DNA of 64,000 bases from JAOPZW01 sp963835295. Its GTDB lineage: Bacteria > Actinomycetota > Thermoleophilia > Solirubrobacterales > Solirubrobacteraceae. The DNA lies in the NCBI GenBank assembly GCA_963835295.1, contig CAWIEX010000002.1, positions 248,001 to 312,000 on the forward strand, given 5' to 3'. This document shows, in pieces, positions 21,892-31,367 of this stretch (position 1 is the first letter of the stretch; the number at the start of each line of letters is the position of its first letter). The notes beneath the pieces are model-generated. The model was not told the origin of the DNA and did not search any database. It saw only the letters and a program-made list of their open reading frames with translations. Position numbers and translations under genes: made by a program.

Positions 21892-23274
21892 TCAACCCAG
21901 CGGTTCGAAGGTGGCCGTGAAGTGGCGCAGGGCCGCCGGCTCATCGACTATTCGGTAGCCGGTCAGCTCATCGGCCCCGCGGGCGACGTGCTCGCAGACC
22001 TCGATCACGTAGTCGATGTGGCTCTGCGTGTATGTTCGGCGCGGGATCGCGAGCCGCACCAGGTCGAGCGGGGCAGGCACCTCCGAACCGTCCGGCTGGC
22101 GGCCGAACATCACCGTGCCGATCTCACAGCTGCGCACTCCCCCTGCCTCGTAGAGGGCGACCGCGAGCGCCTGGCCGGGGTACTCGAGCGGCGGGATCTG
22201 CGGGAGCAGGGCCCGGGCGTCGATGTAGACGGCGTGCCCGCCGACCGGCCTCAGCACGGGCACTCCGGCCCGCTGCAACGCCTCGCCGAGGTACCCGGTC
22301 GAGCGGATCCGGTATCGCAGGTAGTCGTGGTCGACGACTTCGCGCAGCCCCTGCGCCAGCGCTTCGAGGTCGCGGCCGGCCAGCCCGCCGTATGTCGGGA
22401 AGCCTTCGGTGAGGATCAGCAGGTTCCGGCACTCGCGTGCCAGCTCGTCGTCGTCCATCGCCAGCCATCCACCGATGTTGCCCATCGGGTCCTTCTTGGC
22501 GCTCATCGTCATGCCGTCGGCCAGCGATGCCATCTCACGCACGATGTCGGTCACGTCGCGGCCAGCCTGCCCCGGCTCTCGCTCCTGGATGAACCAGGCG
22601 TTCTCGGCGAAGCGGCAGGCGTCGAGGAACAGTTGTTTACCGTGCGCCTCGCACACTTCGCGGACCGCGTGCAGGTTGGCCAGCGACACCGGCTGACCGC
22701 CGCCGCTGTTGTTCGTGATCGTCATGAACACGACCGGGATGTCGTCCCCGCGCGCTCGCAGCAAGGCATCCAGTGCCTCGACGTCCATGTTGCCCTTGAA
22801 CGGGTGGTCGGCTTGAGGGTCGCGGCCCTGCGCGATCAGCAGGTCGACGGCCCGCGCCCCGGTGTACTCGACGTTGGCCCGCGTGGTGTCGAAGTGCGTG
22901 TTGTTCGGCACCACTTTCCCGGGCCCCGCGAGCACGCTGAAGATGATCTTCTCGGCCGCCCGGCCCTGGTGGGTCGGGATCACGTGCTGGAACGGGAACA
23001 GCTCGCGCACGGCGTCCCGGAACACGTAGTACGACGGCGAGCCGGCGTAGGACTCGTCGCCGTGCTGAATCGCAGCCCACTGATCGCGGCTCATCGCGCC
23101 CGTCCCCGAGTCGGTGAGCAGGTCGATCAGCACGTCCTTCGCGTGCACCTCGAACAGGTTGTAGCCGGCCCGGACCACGGCCTCCTTGCGCTGTTGGCTC
23201 GTGGTCATGCGCAGCGGCTCCACCGAGTGGATCCGGAAGGGCTCGATGATCGTGCGGAACGTCGGTGCGCTCAT
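21892..23274 (-). CDS. tnaA: Tryptophanase (PLP-dependent beta-eliminating lyase)
   Basis: 460 residues from ATG 23274; upstream in-frame sequence overlaps the divergent promoter region and is rejected. The PLP site is MSAKKD with Lys261. HQGRAAE (102-108) and TNNSGGGQPVS (188-198) are typical of the tryptophanase/tyrosine phenol-lyase family. The C-terminal segment reads CEIGTVMFGR, like tryptophanase (VEIG); tyrosine phenol-lyase has an Arg there (MERG). It cleaves tryptophan to indole, pyruvate and ammonia in the cytoplasm. There is no tnaB transporter or TnaC-like leader next to it. The pyruvate it makes fits the lactate/glycolate genes on the same island only loosely. Confidence 0.85.
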   Translation of the reverse strand: MSAPTFRTIIEPFRIHSVEPLRMTTSQQRKEAVVRAGYNLFEVHAKDVLIDLLTDSGTGAMSRDQWAAIQHGDESYAGSPSYYVFRDAVRELFPFQHVIPTHQGRAAEKIIFSVLAGPGKVVPNNTHFDTTRANVEYTGARAVDLLIAQGRDPQADHPFKGNMDVEALDALLRARGDDIPVVFMTITNNSGGGQPVSLANLHAVREVCEAHGKQLFLDACRFAENAWFIQEREPGQAGRDVTDIVREMASLADGMTMSAKKDPMGNIGGWLAMDDDELARECRNLLILTEGFPTYGGLAGRDLEALAQGLREVVDHDYLRYRIRSTGYLGEALQRAGVPVLRPVGGHAVYIDARALLPQIPPLEYPGQALAVALYEAGGVRSCEIGTVMFGRQPDGSEVPAPLDLVRLAIPRRTYTQSHIDYVIEVCEHVARGADELTGYRIVDEPAALRHFTATFEPLG

Positions 23275-23377
23275 GCCCCGCGACGGTACTCGCCGACCGC
23301 ACCCAGGTACTGATCGCCTATGGGATATGACTCTCGCTGCGGCCAACCTGCCGCCGAGGCCAAGCGAGGAGCCGCGC

Positions 23378-24968
23378 ATGTCAGACGCGTTCGACTACAT
23401 CGTCGCCGGCGCGGGGTCAGCCGGATGCGTCCTGGCCAACCGGCTGACCGAGGACCCGGCCACGCGGGTCCTGCTGATCGAGGCCGGCGGCCGCGACCGG
23501 AGTCCGAACATCAAGATCCCGGCGGCCTTCGTCAAGCAGTTCCACACCAAGCTCGACTGGGATTTCTCCACGGAGCCCGAGCCGCACGTCGACGGCCGGT
23601 CGCTCTACGTGCCGCGCGGGAAGAGCCTGGGCGGGTCGAGCTCGATGAACGCGATGCTCTACGTCCGCGGGCGGCCGCTCGACTACGACCTGTGGGAGGC
23701 GCAGGGCGCCGCTGGCTGGGGCTGGCGGGACGTGCTGCCCTACTTCATGAAGTCAGAGGACGACGTACGAGGCGCGTCTGAGTTCCACGGCGCGGGCGGG
23801 CCGCTACGGATATCGAACCAGCGCTCCCCGCGCGCCGAAGTCGACCGCCGCCTGATCGCCGCGAGCGAGGCGGCGGGCATCCCGAGAAGCCGCGACTACA
23901 ACGGTCCCGAGCAGGACGGCGTGGCCATGTTCCAGGTCAACCAACGCGACGGCCGGCGCTGGAGCGCCGCCGACGCCTTCCTGCGCCCAGCGCGCGAACG
24001 GCCGAACCTCGAGGTGATGACGCGCACGCGGGTCCTTCGCGTCGATCTCGAGGGCGACCGGGCGGTCGGCGTGCGGGTCACGCGCGGGCGCGGGCGCGAG
24101 CGCTCGATTCGAGCCGAGCGCGAGGTGATCCTGAGCGCGGGAGCGATCCAATCGCCGCAACTGCTGCTCCTCAGTGGCATCGGCTCGGCCGACGACTTGC
24201 GGGCCGTCGGTGTGGAGGCGCGCCACGATCTGCCCGGAGTCGGGCGCAACCTGCAGGACCACCCGTTCGTCACGCTCATCTGGGAGGTCTCAGAGCAGAG
24301 CACCCTCTACGGCGCCGACAAGCCCAAGCCTCTCGCCGAGTGGGTGCTGCGCCGCACGGGACCACTGACTTCGACCGTCGCCGAAGTCGTCGCCTTCGTC
24401 CGGACGCGCCCCGGGCTGCCGGCGGCCGACGTCCAGTTCCACATGGGCGCCGCCTACTACGAGGATCACGGCGCGGAGACCTACGATGGCCACTGCGCGG
24501 TCATCGCGCCCGTGCTCGTGTCACCGCAGGCCCGCGGCCGGGTGTGGCTGCGATCGGCGGATCCCACCGCGAAGCCGCGCATGATCACGAACTCCTTGTC
24601 CGAGCCCGACGATCTGCGTTCCCTCGTCGACGGCATGCAGCTGGCGCGAGAAATCGCAACACAGGGCCCCATGCGCGAGATCATCGTCTCAGAGCTCAAG
24701 CCCGGGCCCGACCAGCGCGACCCGCAGCGATCTCGAGGCCGACCTGCGCCGGCGCCTGATGCTGATCTATCACCCCGTCGGCACGTGCCGGATGAGCGAT
24801 GAGGGCGATGACGCGGTGGTCGACTCCCGACTTCGCGTCCACGGAGTCGAGAACCTGCGCGTCGTGGACGCATCGGTCATGCCCGTCATCCCCGGCGGGA
24901 ACACCAACGCCCCGACGATCATGATCGCCGAGCGTGCGGCGGACCTGATCCGGGGACGCGCGACCTGA
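23378..24968 (+). pseudogene. GMC-family FAD oxidoreductase, frameshifted
   Basis: A choline-dehydrogenase-like GMC enzyme. N-terminus: YIVAGAGSAGCVLANRL (FAD Rossmann motif) and LIEAGG. GMC signature 1 is GKSLGGSSSMNAM; signature 2 is near SAGAIQSPQLLLLSGIG. The first frame is lost around 24715-24722 after SELKPGPDQR; the C-terminal active site YHPVGTCRM and NTNAPTIMIAE continues in the next frame to 24968. One extra base would explain it. GAGGAG lies 6 nt before ATG 23378, so the start is good. Either a recent pseudogene or a sequencing indel. The family oxidises alcohols with FAD. It is divergent from tryptophanase. Confidence 0.8.
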
Positions 24969-25031
24969 GTCGCAGGCTGGGAAGATGCGGCTCGTGAAGC
25001 GCTGGGCTCAACCGCGAACGTCGCCGAGCGT

Positions 25032-26429
25032 GTGAGCGTGGCCGCCACGGCGACGTCCACCGCACTGCGAGAGCAGCTGGAGGGGGTGGTCGGGCGCAAC
25101 CATGTGCGGACCGATGAGGGCGCGTTGCTGACCTTCTCGACGGATGCGACGCCGCTGGAGCGCGGTCGTCCCGATGCGGTCGTGTTCCCGGCGACAGCCG
25201 AGGAGGTCGCCGGGGTGCTCCGCCTCGCCAACGAGCGGCGGGTCCCGGTCGTGCCACGCGGGTCGGGCACGAATCTGAGCGCCGGGACCGTCCCGCACCG
25301 CGGCGGCATCGTGCTCGTGCTGACGCGAATGAGCAAGATCAAGGAGGTCAGCGACGCGGAGCTCGTCGCGGTCTGCGAGCCGGGCGTGCGCACGATCGAG
25401 CTGGCGCAGGCGGCGGCCGCGAAGGGCCTCCTGTTCCCGCCCGACCCGGGCAGCCAGACGGTCGCGACCGTCGGCGGGAACGTCGCGGAGTGCTCGGGCG
25501 GTCTGCGCGCGCTGAAGTACGGCGTCACGCGCGACTACGTGCTCGGCGTCGAGGCGGTGCTGCCGACGGGAGAGATCATTCGCAGCGGCGGGCGCCTCGT
25601 GAAGGACGTCGCCGGATATGACCTGCGGCGACTGCTCTGCGGGAGCGAGGGCACGCTTGCGGTGATGACCGAGCTGACGCTGCGGCTGGTGCCTGTGCCC
25701 GAGGCGTCCGGCATCGGCATGGCCTACTTCCCCGATCTCGCCGACGCCGCCCGCGCGGTGTCGCGGGTGCTGGCCTCCGGCATCCTCCCGGTCACGCTCG
25801 AGTTCCTCGACCAGGTCTGCATCGGCGCGGTCGAGGACTTCGCGCACATCGGGCTCGACACGTCAGCCGGCGCGCTGCTCATCTTCGGGCAGGACGGCCA
25901 TCCCGCTGTGATCGAGCGCGACCTGCAGGCGATGGCGGAGGCCTGCGTGGCGGAGGGAGCGACGGAGGTGCGGATCGCCGACTCCCCGGAGGCGGCCGCG
26001 GAGGTGCTGGAGGCGCGCCGTGCCGCGCTGCCGGCGCTGTCGCGCCTCGAGCCGCTCACCCTCCTCGAGGACGCGACGGTGCCCCGGGCACGTATCGCCG
26101 AGATGGTCGAGTACATCCAGGAGGTCGCCCAGCGCCACGACCTCAAGATCGGCACGTTCGGCCACGCGGGCGACGGCAACCTGCATCCGACCGCGGTCCT
26201 CGATGCCGCGGACGAGGGCGCGGTGGACCGGGCGCACGCCGCCTTCGATGAGATCTTCGCGCGGGCGATCGAGCTCGACGGCACGATCACCGGCGAGCAC
26301 GGGGTCGGCAGCGTGAAGCTGCGCTACCTCGAACGCCAGCTCGGCGCCGACCACATGGCGCTGTTGCGGCGGATCAAGGGCGCCTTTGACCCCAACGGCA
26401 TCCTCAACCCCGGCAAGCTCGGCTCATGA
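25032..26429 (+). CDS. FAD-linked 2-hydroxyacid oxidase subunit (GlcD/D-lactate dehydrogenase type)
   Basis: A 465-residue vanillyl-alcohol-oxidase-fold flavoprotein of the GlcD family. FAD-binding PCMH domain: VVPRGSGTNLSAG, DPGSQTVATVGGNVAE and GGRLVKDVAGYDLRRLLCGSEGTL. The C-terminal cap has IGTFGHAGDGNLHP and GTITGEHGVG, the metal/substrate histidine motifs. It ends ILNPGKL as usual. The start GTG 25032 has only a weak Shine-Dalgarno. Overlaps the iron-sulfur gene by ATGA, so the two form a membrane-associated 2-hydroxyacid (glycolate or D-lactate) dehydrogenase. GlcE is missing, so D-lactate rather than glycolate oxidation is plausible (inference). Confidence 0.88.
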   Translation: MSVAATATSTALREQLEGVVGRNHVRTDEGALLTFSTDATPLERGRPDAVVFPATAEEVAGVLRLANERRVPVVPRGSGTNLSAGTVPHRGGIVLVLTRMSKIKEVSDAELVAVCEPGVRTIELAQAAAAKGLLFPPDPGSQTVATVGGNVAECSGGLRALKYGVTRDYVLGVEAVLPTGEIIRSGGRLVKDVAGYDLRRLLCGSEGTLAVMTELTLRLVPVPEASGIGMAYFPDLADAARAVSRVLASGILPVTLEFLDQVCIGAVEDFAHIGLDTSAGALLIFGQDGHPAVIERDLQAMAEACVAEGATEVRIADSPEAAAEVLEARRAALPALSRLEPLTLLEDATVPRARIAEMVEYIQEVAQRHDLKIGTFGHAGDGNLHPTAVLDAADEGAVDRAHAAFDEIFARAIELDGTITGEHGVGSVKLRYLERQLGADHMALLRRIKGAFDPNGILNPGKLGS

Positions 26430-27511
26430 GCACGGCAGACATCGCGCCCGAGACCGTCCCCGAGCGGCGCGGGGTGTTCACCCCCGAGCTGCTCGACCGC
26501 TGCATCTCCTGCGGCTTCTGCCTTCCCGCCTGCCCGACGTACGAGCTGACCGGCGTGGAGACGTCATCGCCGCGCGGGCGCATCAACCTGATGCGGGCGC
26601 TCGAGACGGGCGCGTTGGCGGACGACGATCCCACCGTCCTCGACGAAGCGTCGTTCTGCCTGGGCTGCCGGGCGTGCGAGCCGGTGTGCCCGGCGGGCGT
26701 CCAGTACGGCGCGCTGTTGGAGGAGTGGCGTGACCACCTGTGGAACGGGCGGCGCCGGCCCTGGAAGGTGCGGCCGCTGATGTGGGCGGTGGACTCGCCG
26801 CGCCGCGTCCGCGCGATCGGAGTCGTGCGCCGGCACGCCGGCCGCCGCAGCGATGCGCCAGGGCCGGTGAACCTCATGCTCGGGTGCTTCGAGCGGGTTC
26901 TGTATCCGCGGGTCAGCCGCGCCGCGCGTGAGCTGGTCCCCGAGTGCGCGGCGCCGACCGACCAAGGCTGCTGCGGCGCGCTGCACGCGCACAACGGAGC
27001 GCTCGAGCGAGGCAACGAGCTGGCCGAGGAACTGGGCGAGGCGCTGCCCGGGACGATCGTGACGACCGCCGGCGGATGCGCCGCGCACCTCGCGAGCGTG
27101 CTCGGCCCTGAGCGCGTCAAGGAGCTCTCGCAATGGCTGGTCGAACGCGAGCGCCCGCCAGCGGAGCCGGTCGACGGCCGCCCGCGGATCGGGCTGCAGG
27201 ACTCCTGTCACCTCCGCAACGCGCTGGGCGTCTGGCGCGAGCCGCGCGAGCTGATCGCGCGCGTCGGCGAGTACGTCGAGCTGCCGAGCGCCGCCGCCTG
27301 CTGCGGCGCAGCAGGGTCCTACGCGATCGTCCGCGCCGACGACAGCGCGCGCGTGCTCGACCGCCATCTCGACGAGATCGCCGACGCAGACCTCGACATC
27401 GTCGCGGTCGTCAACCCGGGCTGCTACCGGCAGCTCCAACAGGGCGTCAAGCGACGCGGGCTCAGAACGCGCGTCGTCCACCTCGCCGAGCTGCTGGCCG
27501 GCGAGCAATGA
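26426..27511 (+). CDS. Iron-sulfur subunit of 2-hydroxyacid oxidase (GlcF-like)
   Basis: 361 residues. Two 4Fe-4S motifs: CISCGFCLPACP (Cys26, 29, 32, 36) and CLGCRACEPVCP (Cys78, 81, 84, 88). Then two CCG domains: GCCGALHAHNG and CCGAAGSY. This is the GlcF/heterodisulfide-reductase-D architecture that passes electrons from the flavin subunit to quinone. Translation is coupled to the flavoprotein gene. The third gene of a full glycolate oxidase (glcE) is absent. Confidence 0.9.
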   Translation: MSTADIAPETVPERRGVFTPELLDRCISCGFCLPACPTYELTGVETSSPRGRINLMRALETGALADDDPTVLDEASFCLGCRACEPVCPAGVQYGALLEEWRDHLWNGRRRPWKVRPLMWAVDSPRRVRAIGVVRRHAGRRSDAPGPVNLMLGCFERVLYPRVSRAARELVPECAAPTDQGCCGALHAHNGALERGNELAEELGEALPGTIVTTAGGCAAHLASVLGPERVKELSQWLVERERPPAEPVDGRPRIGLQDSCHLRNALGVWREPRELIARVGEYVELPSAAACCGAAGSYAIVRADDSARVLDRHLDEIADADLDIVAVVNPGCYRQLQQGVKRRGLRTRVVHLAELLAGEQ

Positions 27512-27659
27512 CGCGCCGACGCCCGTCGGGACCGTACTCCTCCACACCGGCGTCGGGATTCCTGCCGATGTAGGCGCGGGCGCCGTGGTGGGCTGTTTGA
27601 CGCCAGGTGACGATTCCGGGCTTCCAGCCGCAGCACCGATGACGGAGGGAAGGTGACGC

Positions 27660-28050
27660 ATGGCCGCTGAATACCGGTTATAAGGAGGCCCGAGCGATCT
27701 CGGAGGCGGCCCGTGAGAAGGATTGGAAGCTGCCGAGTTTCGGCAAGAGCCTCTATCTCGGCGACTCTCAGCGTGAATTGATCTCTCCGCAGCCGGAACT
27801 GCCGGCTGAGGTCGTCGAGAAGGGTGAGCGATTCCTGGCGGCCCTACGGGCGTTCTTGGAGGACAACGTCGATCCGCAGGCGATCGAGCGCGAAGGCAGG
27901 ATCTCCGACGAGGTCGTCGCCGGACTGAAGGCGGTTGGCGCCTTGGGCATGAAGGTGCCTGAGCAGTACGGCGGTCTCGGGCTCTCGCAGGTCTATTACA
28001 ACCGCGCGATGATGCTGGCCGGGACCTGCCACTCCAGCGTTTCCACGCGA
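27660..28050 (+). pseudogene. Acyl-CoA dehydrogenase N-terminal remnant
   Basis: A good GGAGGGAAGG precedes ATG 27660 (MAAEYR), which runs into a stop after seven codons. The adjacent frame carries on with GYKEARAISEAAREKDWKLPSFGKSLYLGD and, to about 28050, an acyl-CoA dehydrogenase N-domain (LGMKVPEQYGGLGLSQVYYNRAMMLAG). Similarity then stops abruptly at CHSSVSTR. Both the frameshift and the loss of at least two thirds of the gene show it is dead. The 150 bp before it (27512-27659) hold nothing I recognise. Confidence 0.75.
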
Positions 28051-28136
28051 TCAAATCCGACACCCACCCCACCAGCAGCCGGTCTGCGGGGGGGGAGGGG
28101 AGCGGGAGCACGGGCCGCGCCGCGTATGCTCGCTGA

Positions 28137-28808
28137 GTGCGGGTAGCGCTCTTTGTCACCTGCTTCAACGACACGCTCTTCCCGGGGACGGGCCGGGCGG
28201 TCGTCGAGTTGCTGGAGCGCCTTGGCGTCGAGGTGGAGTTCCCGGAAGCGCAGACGTGTTGCGGGCAATTGCACACGAATTCGGGCTATGCCGATGACGG
28301 CGGCGCGCTGGTAGAGCGCTTCGAGCGCGTCTTCGCGGGCTACGAGACCGTCGTGTCGCCGTCCGCGTCCTGCGTCGCGCACCTGCGGGGACACGGGGTA
28401 GAGCGCGTCTTCGAATTGACCGAGTTCCTCGTCGACGTCCTCGGTGTCGAGGACGTCGGCGCCGTCTACCCGCATCGCGTCGCGTACCACTCGACCTGCC
28501 ACTCGCTGCGGCTGCTGAAGATCGGCGATCGCCCGCTCCGGCTGCTGCGCGCCGTCCAGGGCATCGACCTCGTCGAGCTCGAGGGCACGCGCGAGTGCTG
28601 CGGCTTCGGCGGTGTCTTCGCGGTCAAGAACGCCGACACCTCGATGGCGATGCTCTCCGACAAGCTGCGCCACATACTCGACACGGGCGCCGAGGTCTGC
28701 ACGTCGGCCGACAACTCGTGCCTCATGAGCATCGGCGGCGCGCTCAGGCGCCAGCGCGCCGGCGTGCGCACCGTGCACATCGCCGAGATCCTGGCGGCCC
28801 AGGAATGA
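28137..28808 (+). CDS. lutA: L-lactate utilization protein A (Fe-S oxidoreductase)
   Basis: 223 residues with two CCG cysteine-rich domains: ALFVTCFNDTLFP...TCCGQLHTNSG and HSTCHSLR...CCGFGG, the LutA/YkgE pattern. With LutB and LutC it oxidises L-lactate to pyruvate in an iron-sulfur-dependent manner in the cytoplasm. The start is GTG 28137 with a TATGCT six bases upstream, so the message may be leaderless, though no -35 is evident. First gene of an operon with ATGA overlaps. A truncated second copy of its 5' end lies at 33157. Confidence 0.92.
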   Translation: MRVALFVTCFNDTLFPGTGRAVVELLERLGVEVEFPEAQTCCGQLHTNSGYADDGGALVERFERVFAGYETVVSPSASCVAHLRGHGVERVFELTEFLVDVLGVEDVGAVYPHRVAYHSTCHSLRLLKIGDRPLRLLRAVQGIDLVELEGTRECCGFGGVFAVKNADTSMAMLSDKLRHILDTGAEVCTSADNSCLMSIGGALRRQRAGVRTVHIAEILAAQE

Positions 28809-30184
28809 AGGGTTTCCCGGCGGCCGCCCACGAGACGCTGCAGGACGCCCAGCTGCGCCGCAACATCGGCAAGGCGACCTCCACCATCCGGGCCAAGCGC
28901 CAGCTGGCGGTGGCGGAGGTTCCCGACTGGGAGGCGCTGCGCGACGCGGGGGCGGCGATCAAGGCGCGCGCGATGGCGACGCTGCCCGAGCAACTCGAGC
29001 GCTTGGAGGCCTCCGTCACCCGCGCGGGGGGCGTCGTGCACTGGGCGCCCGACGGTGCCGAGGCGAACCGCATCGTGGCCGGCATCGCCCACGACCACGG
29101 CGCGCGCGAGCTGATCAAGGTCAAGTCGCTCGCCACGGACGAGATCGGGCTCAACGGCGCGCTCGCCGAGCAGGGGATCGAGGCGATCGAGACCGACCTC
29201 GCGGAGCTGATCATCCAGCTCGCGGGCGAGTCCTCTTCGCACATCCTCGTCCCGGCGATCCACAAGAACCGTGCGGAGATCCGGACGCTGTTCGAGCACA
29301 CGATCGCCAAGGGCGAGCATCTCGGGTGGGAGGCGAAGGACATCGCCGAGGCCGCCCGGCGCCACCTGCGCGAGAAGTTCCTCACGGTGCCGATGGCGAC
29401 CAGCGGCGCGAACTTCGGGATCGCCGAGACCGGCACGATCTGCGTCGTCGAGTCCGAGGGCAACGGGCGCATGTGCACGACGCTGCCCGAGGTGCTCGTG
29501 ACCGTGATGGGGATCGAGAAGATCCTTCCCGAGTGGCGCGACCTCGAGGTCTTCCTCCAGCTGCTCCCGCGCTCCTCGACCGCGGAGCGGATGAACCCGT
29601 ACACGTCGCTGTGGACCGGCGTGCGCGAGGGCGACGGGCCGAAGGAGTTCCACCTCATCCTGCTCGACAACGGCCGCACCGACGTGCTCGCCGACGAGGT
29701 CGGCCGCCAGGCGCTGCACTGCATCCGCTGCTCGGCGTGCCTGAACGAATGCCCGGTGTACACGCGCGTGGGCGGCCAGGCCTACGAGTCCGTCTATCCC
29801 GGCCCGATCGGCGCGATCCTCACCCCGCAGCTGCGCGGGCTCGGCGAGGCGCCGACGCTCCCGTGGGCATCCTCGCTGTGCGGTGCATGCTACGAGGTCT
29901 GCCCGGTCAAGATCGACATCCCGAGCGTGCTGATCCACCTGCGCGCGCGCGTGGTGAAGGAGGAGAAGAGCCACACCTCTCCCGAGCACCTGGCGATGGC
30001 GGCGATCGGCAAGATGTTCGCCTCGCCGAAGCGCTACGAGCGGGCGCAGCGCCTCGCGAAGCTCGGGCGCGGCCCGCTCGGGCACCTGGGTGGGTCGGTA
30101 CCGATTCTGAGCGGCTGGACCGCGATGCGCGAGCTGCCCGACATCCCCGACCAGACGTTCCGCGACTGGTGGCGCGAGCGATGA
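28805..30184 (+). CDS. lutB: L-lactate utilization protein B
   Basis: 459 residues from ATG 28805 (overlapping the lutA stop). The N-terminal LUD domain includes SGANFGIAETGTICVVESEGNGR. The C-terminal ferredoxin-like part has CIRCSACLNECPVY and CGACYEVCPVKIDIP, eight cysteines for two 4Fe-4S clusters, ending with the usual DUF3390-like helical tail. It is the central electron-transfer subunit of the LutABC lactate oxidising system. Full length, no damage. Confidence 0.93.
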   Translation: MKGFPAAAHETLQDAQLRRNIGKATSTIRAKRQLAVAEVPDWEALRDAGAAIKARAMATLPEQLERLEASVTRAGGVVHWAPDGAEANRIVAGIAHDHGARELIKVKSLATDEIGLNGALAEQGIEAIETDLAELIIQLAGESSSHILVPAIHKNRAEIRTLFEHTIAKGEHLGWEAKDIAEAARRHLREKFLTVPMATSGANFGIAETGTICVVESEGNGRMCTTLPEVLVTVMGIEKILPEWRDLEVFLQLLPRSSTAERMNPYTSLWTGVREGDGPKEFHLILLDNGRTDVLADEVGRQALHCIRCSACLNECPVYTRVGGQAYESVYPGPIGAILTPQLRGLGEAPTLPWASSLCGACYEVCPVKIDIPSVLIHLRARVVKEEKSHTSPEHLAMAAIGKMFASPKRYERAQRLAKLGRGPLGHLGGSVPILSGWTAMRELPDIPDQTFRDWWRER

Positions 30185-30849
30185 ACTCCGCGCGCGAGGG
30201 GGTCCTCGGGCGCATCCGCTCGGCCCTCGGCGACACGGCCGTTCCGCCCGACGTCGCGCGGGACTACCGCCCGGCCGGCGCCGAACCCGCCAACGTCGAC
30301 CTCTTCTGCGAGCGCGTCGCGGACTACCGCGCGACGGTCCACCGCGTCCCGAGCGGGGGCCTCGGTGAGGCGCTGGCTGCGGCGTGCCGCGAGCGCGGGG
30401 CGACGCGGCTGGCCGTCCCGTCGGATGCCCCGGCCGACATCGAGGGTGTCGAGTTCGTGCGCGACCACCCGCCGCTGTCCGCGCGCGACCTCGACCGCGT
30501 CGACGGCGTGCTGACGGGCTGCGCGCTCGGGATCGCCGAGACGGGGACGATCGTGCTCGACGGCGGCGGACGCTCCGGCCGGCGGGCGCTGACGCTTGTG
30601 CCCGACTACCACCTGTGCGTGATCGACGAGGCGCAGGTCGTCGCCTCCGTGCCCGACGCCGTCGCCCACCTGGCCGAGGCCGCGCAGGCCGGGCGGCCGA
30701 TCACGCTCGTCTCCGGCCCGTCGGCGACCTCCGACATCGAGCTCGACCGCGTCGAGGGCGTCCACGGGCCGCGGACCCTCGAGGTGTTCGTTCTTGGTCC
30801 CATGACCGACGCGAGGAGGAAGCATGCTGACGATCAACGGCATCGATGA
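30181..30849 (+). CDS. lutC: L-lactate utilization protein C
   Basis: 222 residues from ATG 30181 (ATGA with lutB). LUD domain with GCALGIAETGTIVLDGG and the terminal EGVHGPRTLEVFVLG. The last ~14 residues (PMTDARRKHADDQRHR) run past the normal end of the family and overlap the MaoC remnant, whose Shine-Dalgarno sits in this coding sequence. Third subunit of the LutABC complex. Confidence 0.9.
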   Translation: MNSAREGVLGRIRSALGDTAVPPDVARDYRPAGAEPANVDLFCERVADYRATVHRVPSGGLGEALAAACRERGATRLAVPSDAPADIEGVEFVRDHPPLSARDLDRVDGVLTGCALGIAETGTIVLDGGGRSGRRALTLVPDYHLCVIDEAQVVASVPDAVAHLAEAAQAGRPITLVSGPSATSDIELDRVEGVHGPRTLEVFVLGPMTDARRKHADDQRHR

Positions 30850-30880
30850 GCTGAAGGCTCACGCGGGGGACGACGCATCA
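30824..30880 (+). pseudogene. MaoC-family dehydratase 5' remnant
   Basis: GAGGAGGAAGC immediately precedes ATG 30824, which encodes MLTINGIDELKAHAGDD. This is the typical N-terminus of actinobacterial MaoC-like (R)-hydratases, as I recall it. Similarity ends after about 17 codons and the frame then reads low-complexity sequence. It looks like a gene cut by a deletion or insertion whose other part is gone. Confidence 0.5.
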
Positions 30881-31367
30881 CAGCTCCTATCGATTCATTC
30901 CAACAGTGCGCTCGCGCGAGACAACACTCTCGCGCACTCGTTGTCCCTCCGCAGGGAATGGCGAGCGACCGAGCGGGGGTCATCAGCAATGCGGCGAACC
31001 GCGCCCGCGGTGCGTAGCACGGCGAAGCGGGACGTCGTCGTACCGGGCCCGCGCTCCGCGCTCCCTCCTCACACCGCGCGCACCTCGAGCACGAGACCGG
31101 CGACGGATGTCGCGGCGCGGTTAGGCGTCTCGCGCATCCACGCCAACCCAACACGCGCGACCATCCCGGCGACTCTCGCCGGCCGCCGCGACGCGCTGGC
31201 TCGATAAGGCATCGAGCAGCAACCTCGGTCGTGACCGGATCTCGGGCAGCGGTGAAGCGCCTGAGGTCACGGAAACCCAGCGATCTTTGAGACGGTGATC
31301 CTCGGCGACTTGACGACGACCAGGACCTGGCCCGGTTGGCCGGTGGTGGAAGCCGCGTGGCCGCCCC
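30881..31367. other. Non-coding spacer between lutC and lactate permease
   Basis: No credible gene. One 8-bp perfect stem GCGCGAGA/TCTCGCGC with a six-base loop at 30914-30935 may terminate the lut operon, although no U-run follows. Confidence 0.4.

Noticed and set aside
21892..23274. Tyrosine phenol-lyase
   Set aside because: The segment CEIGTVMFGR lacks the Arg that marks tyrosine phenol-lyase and matches tryptophanase.
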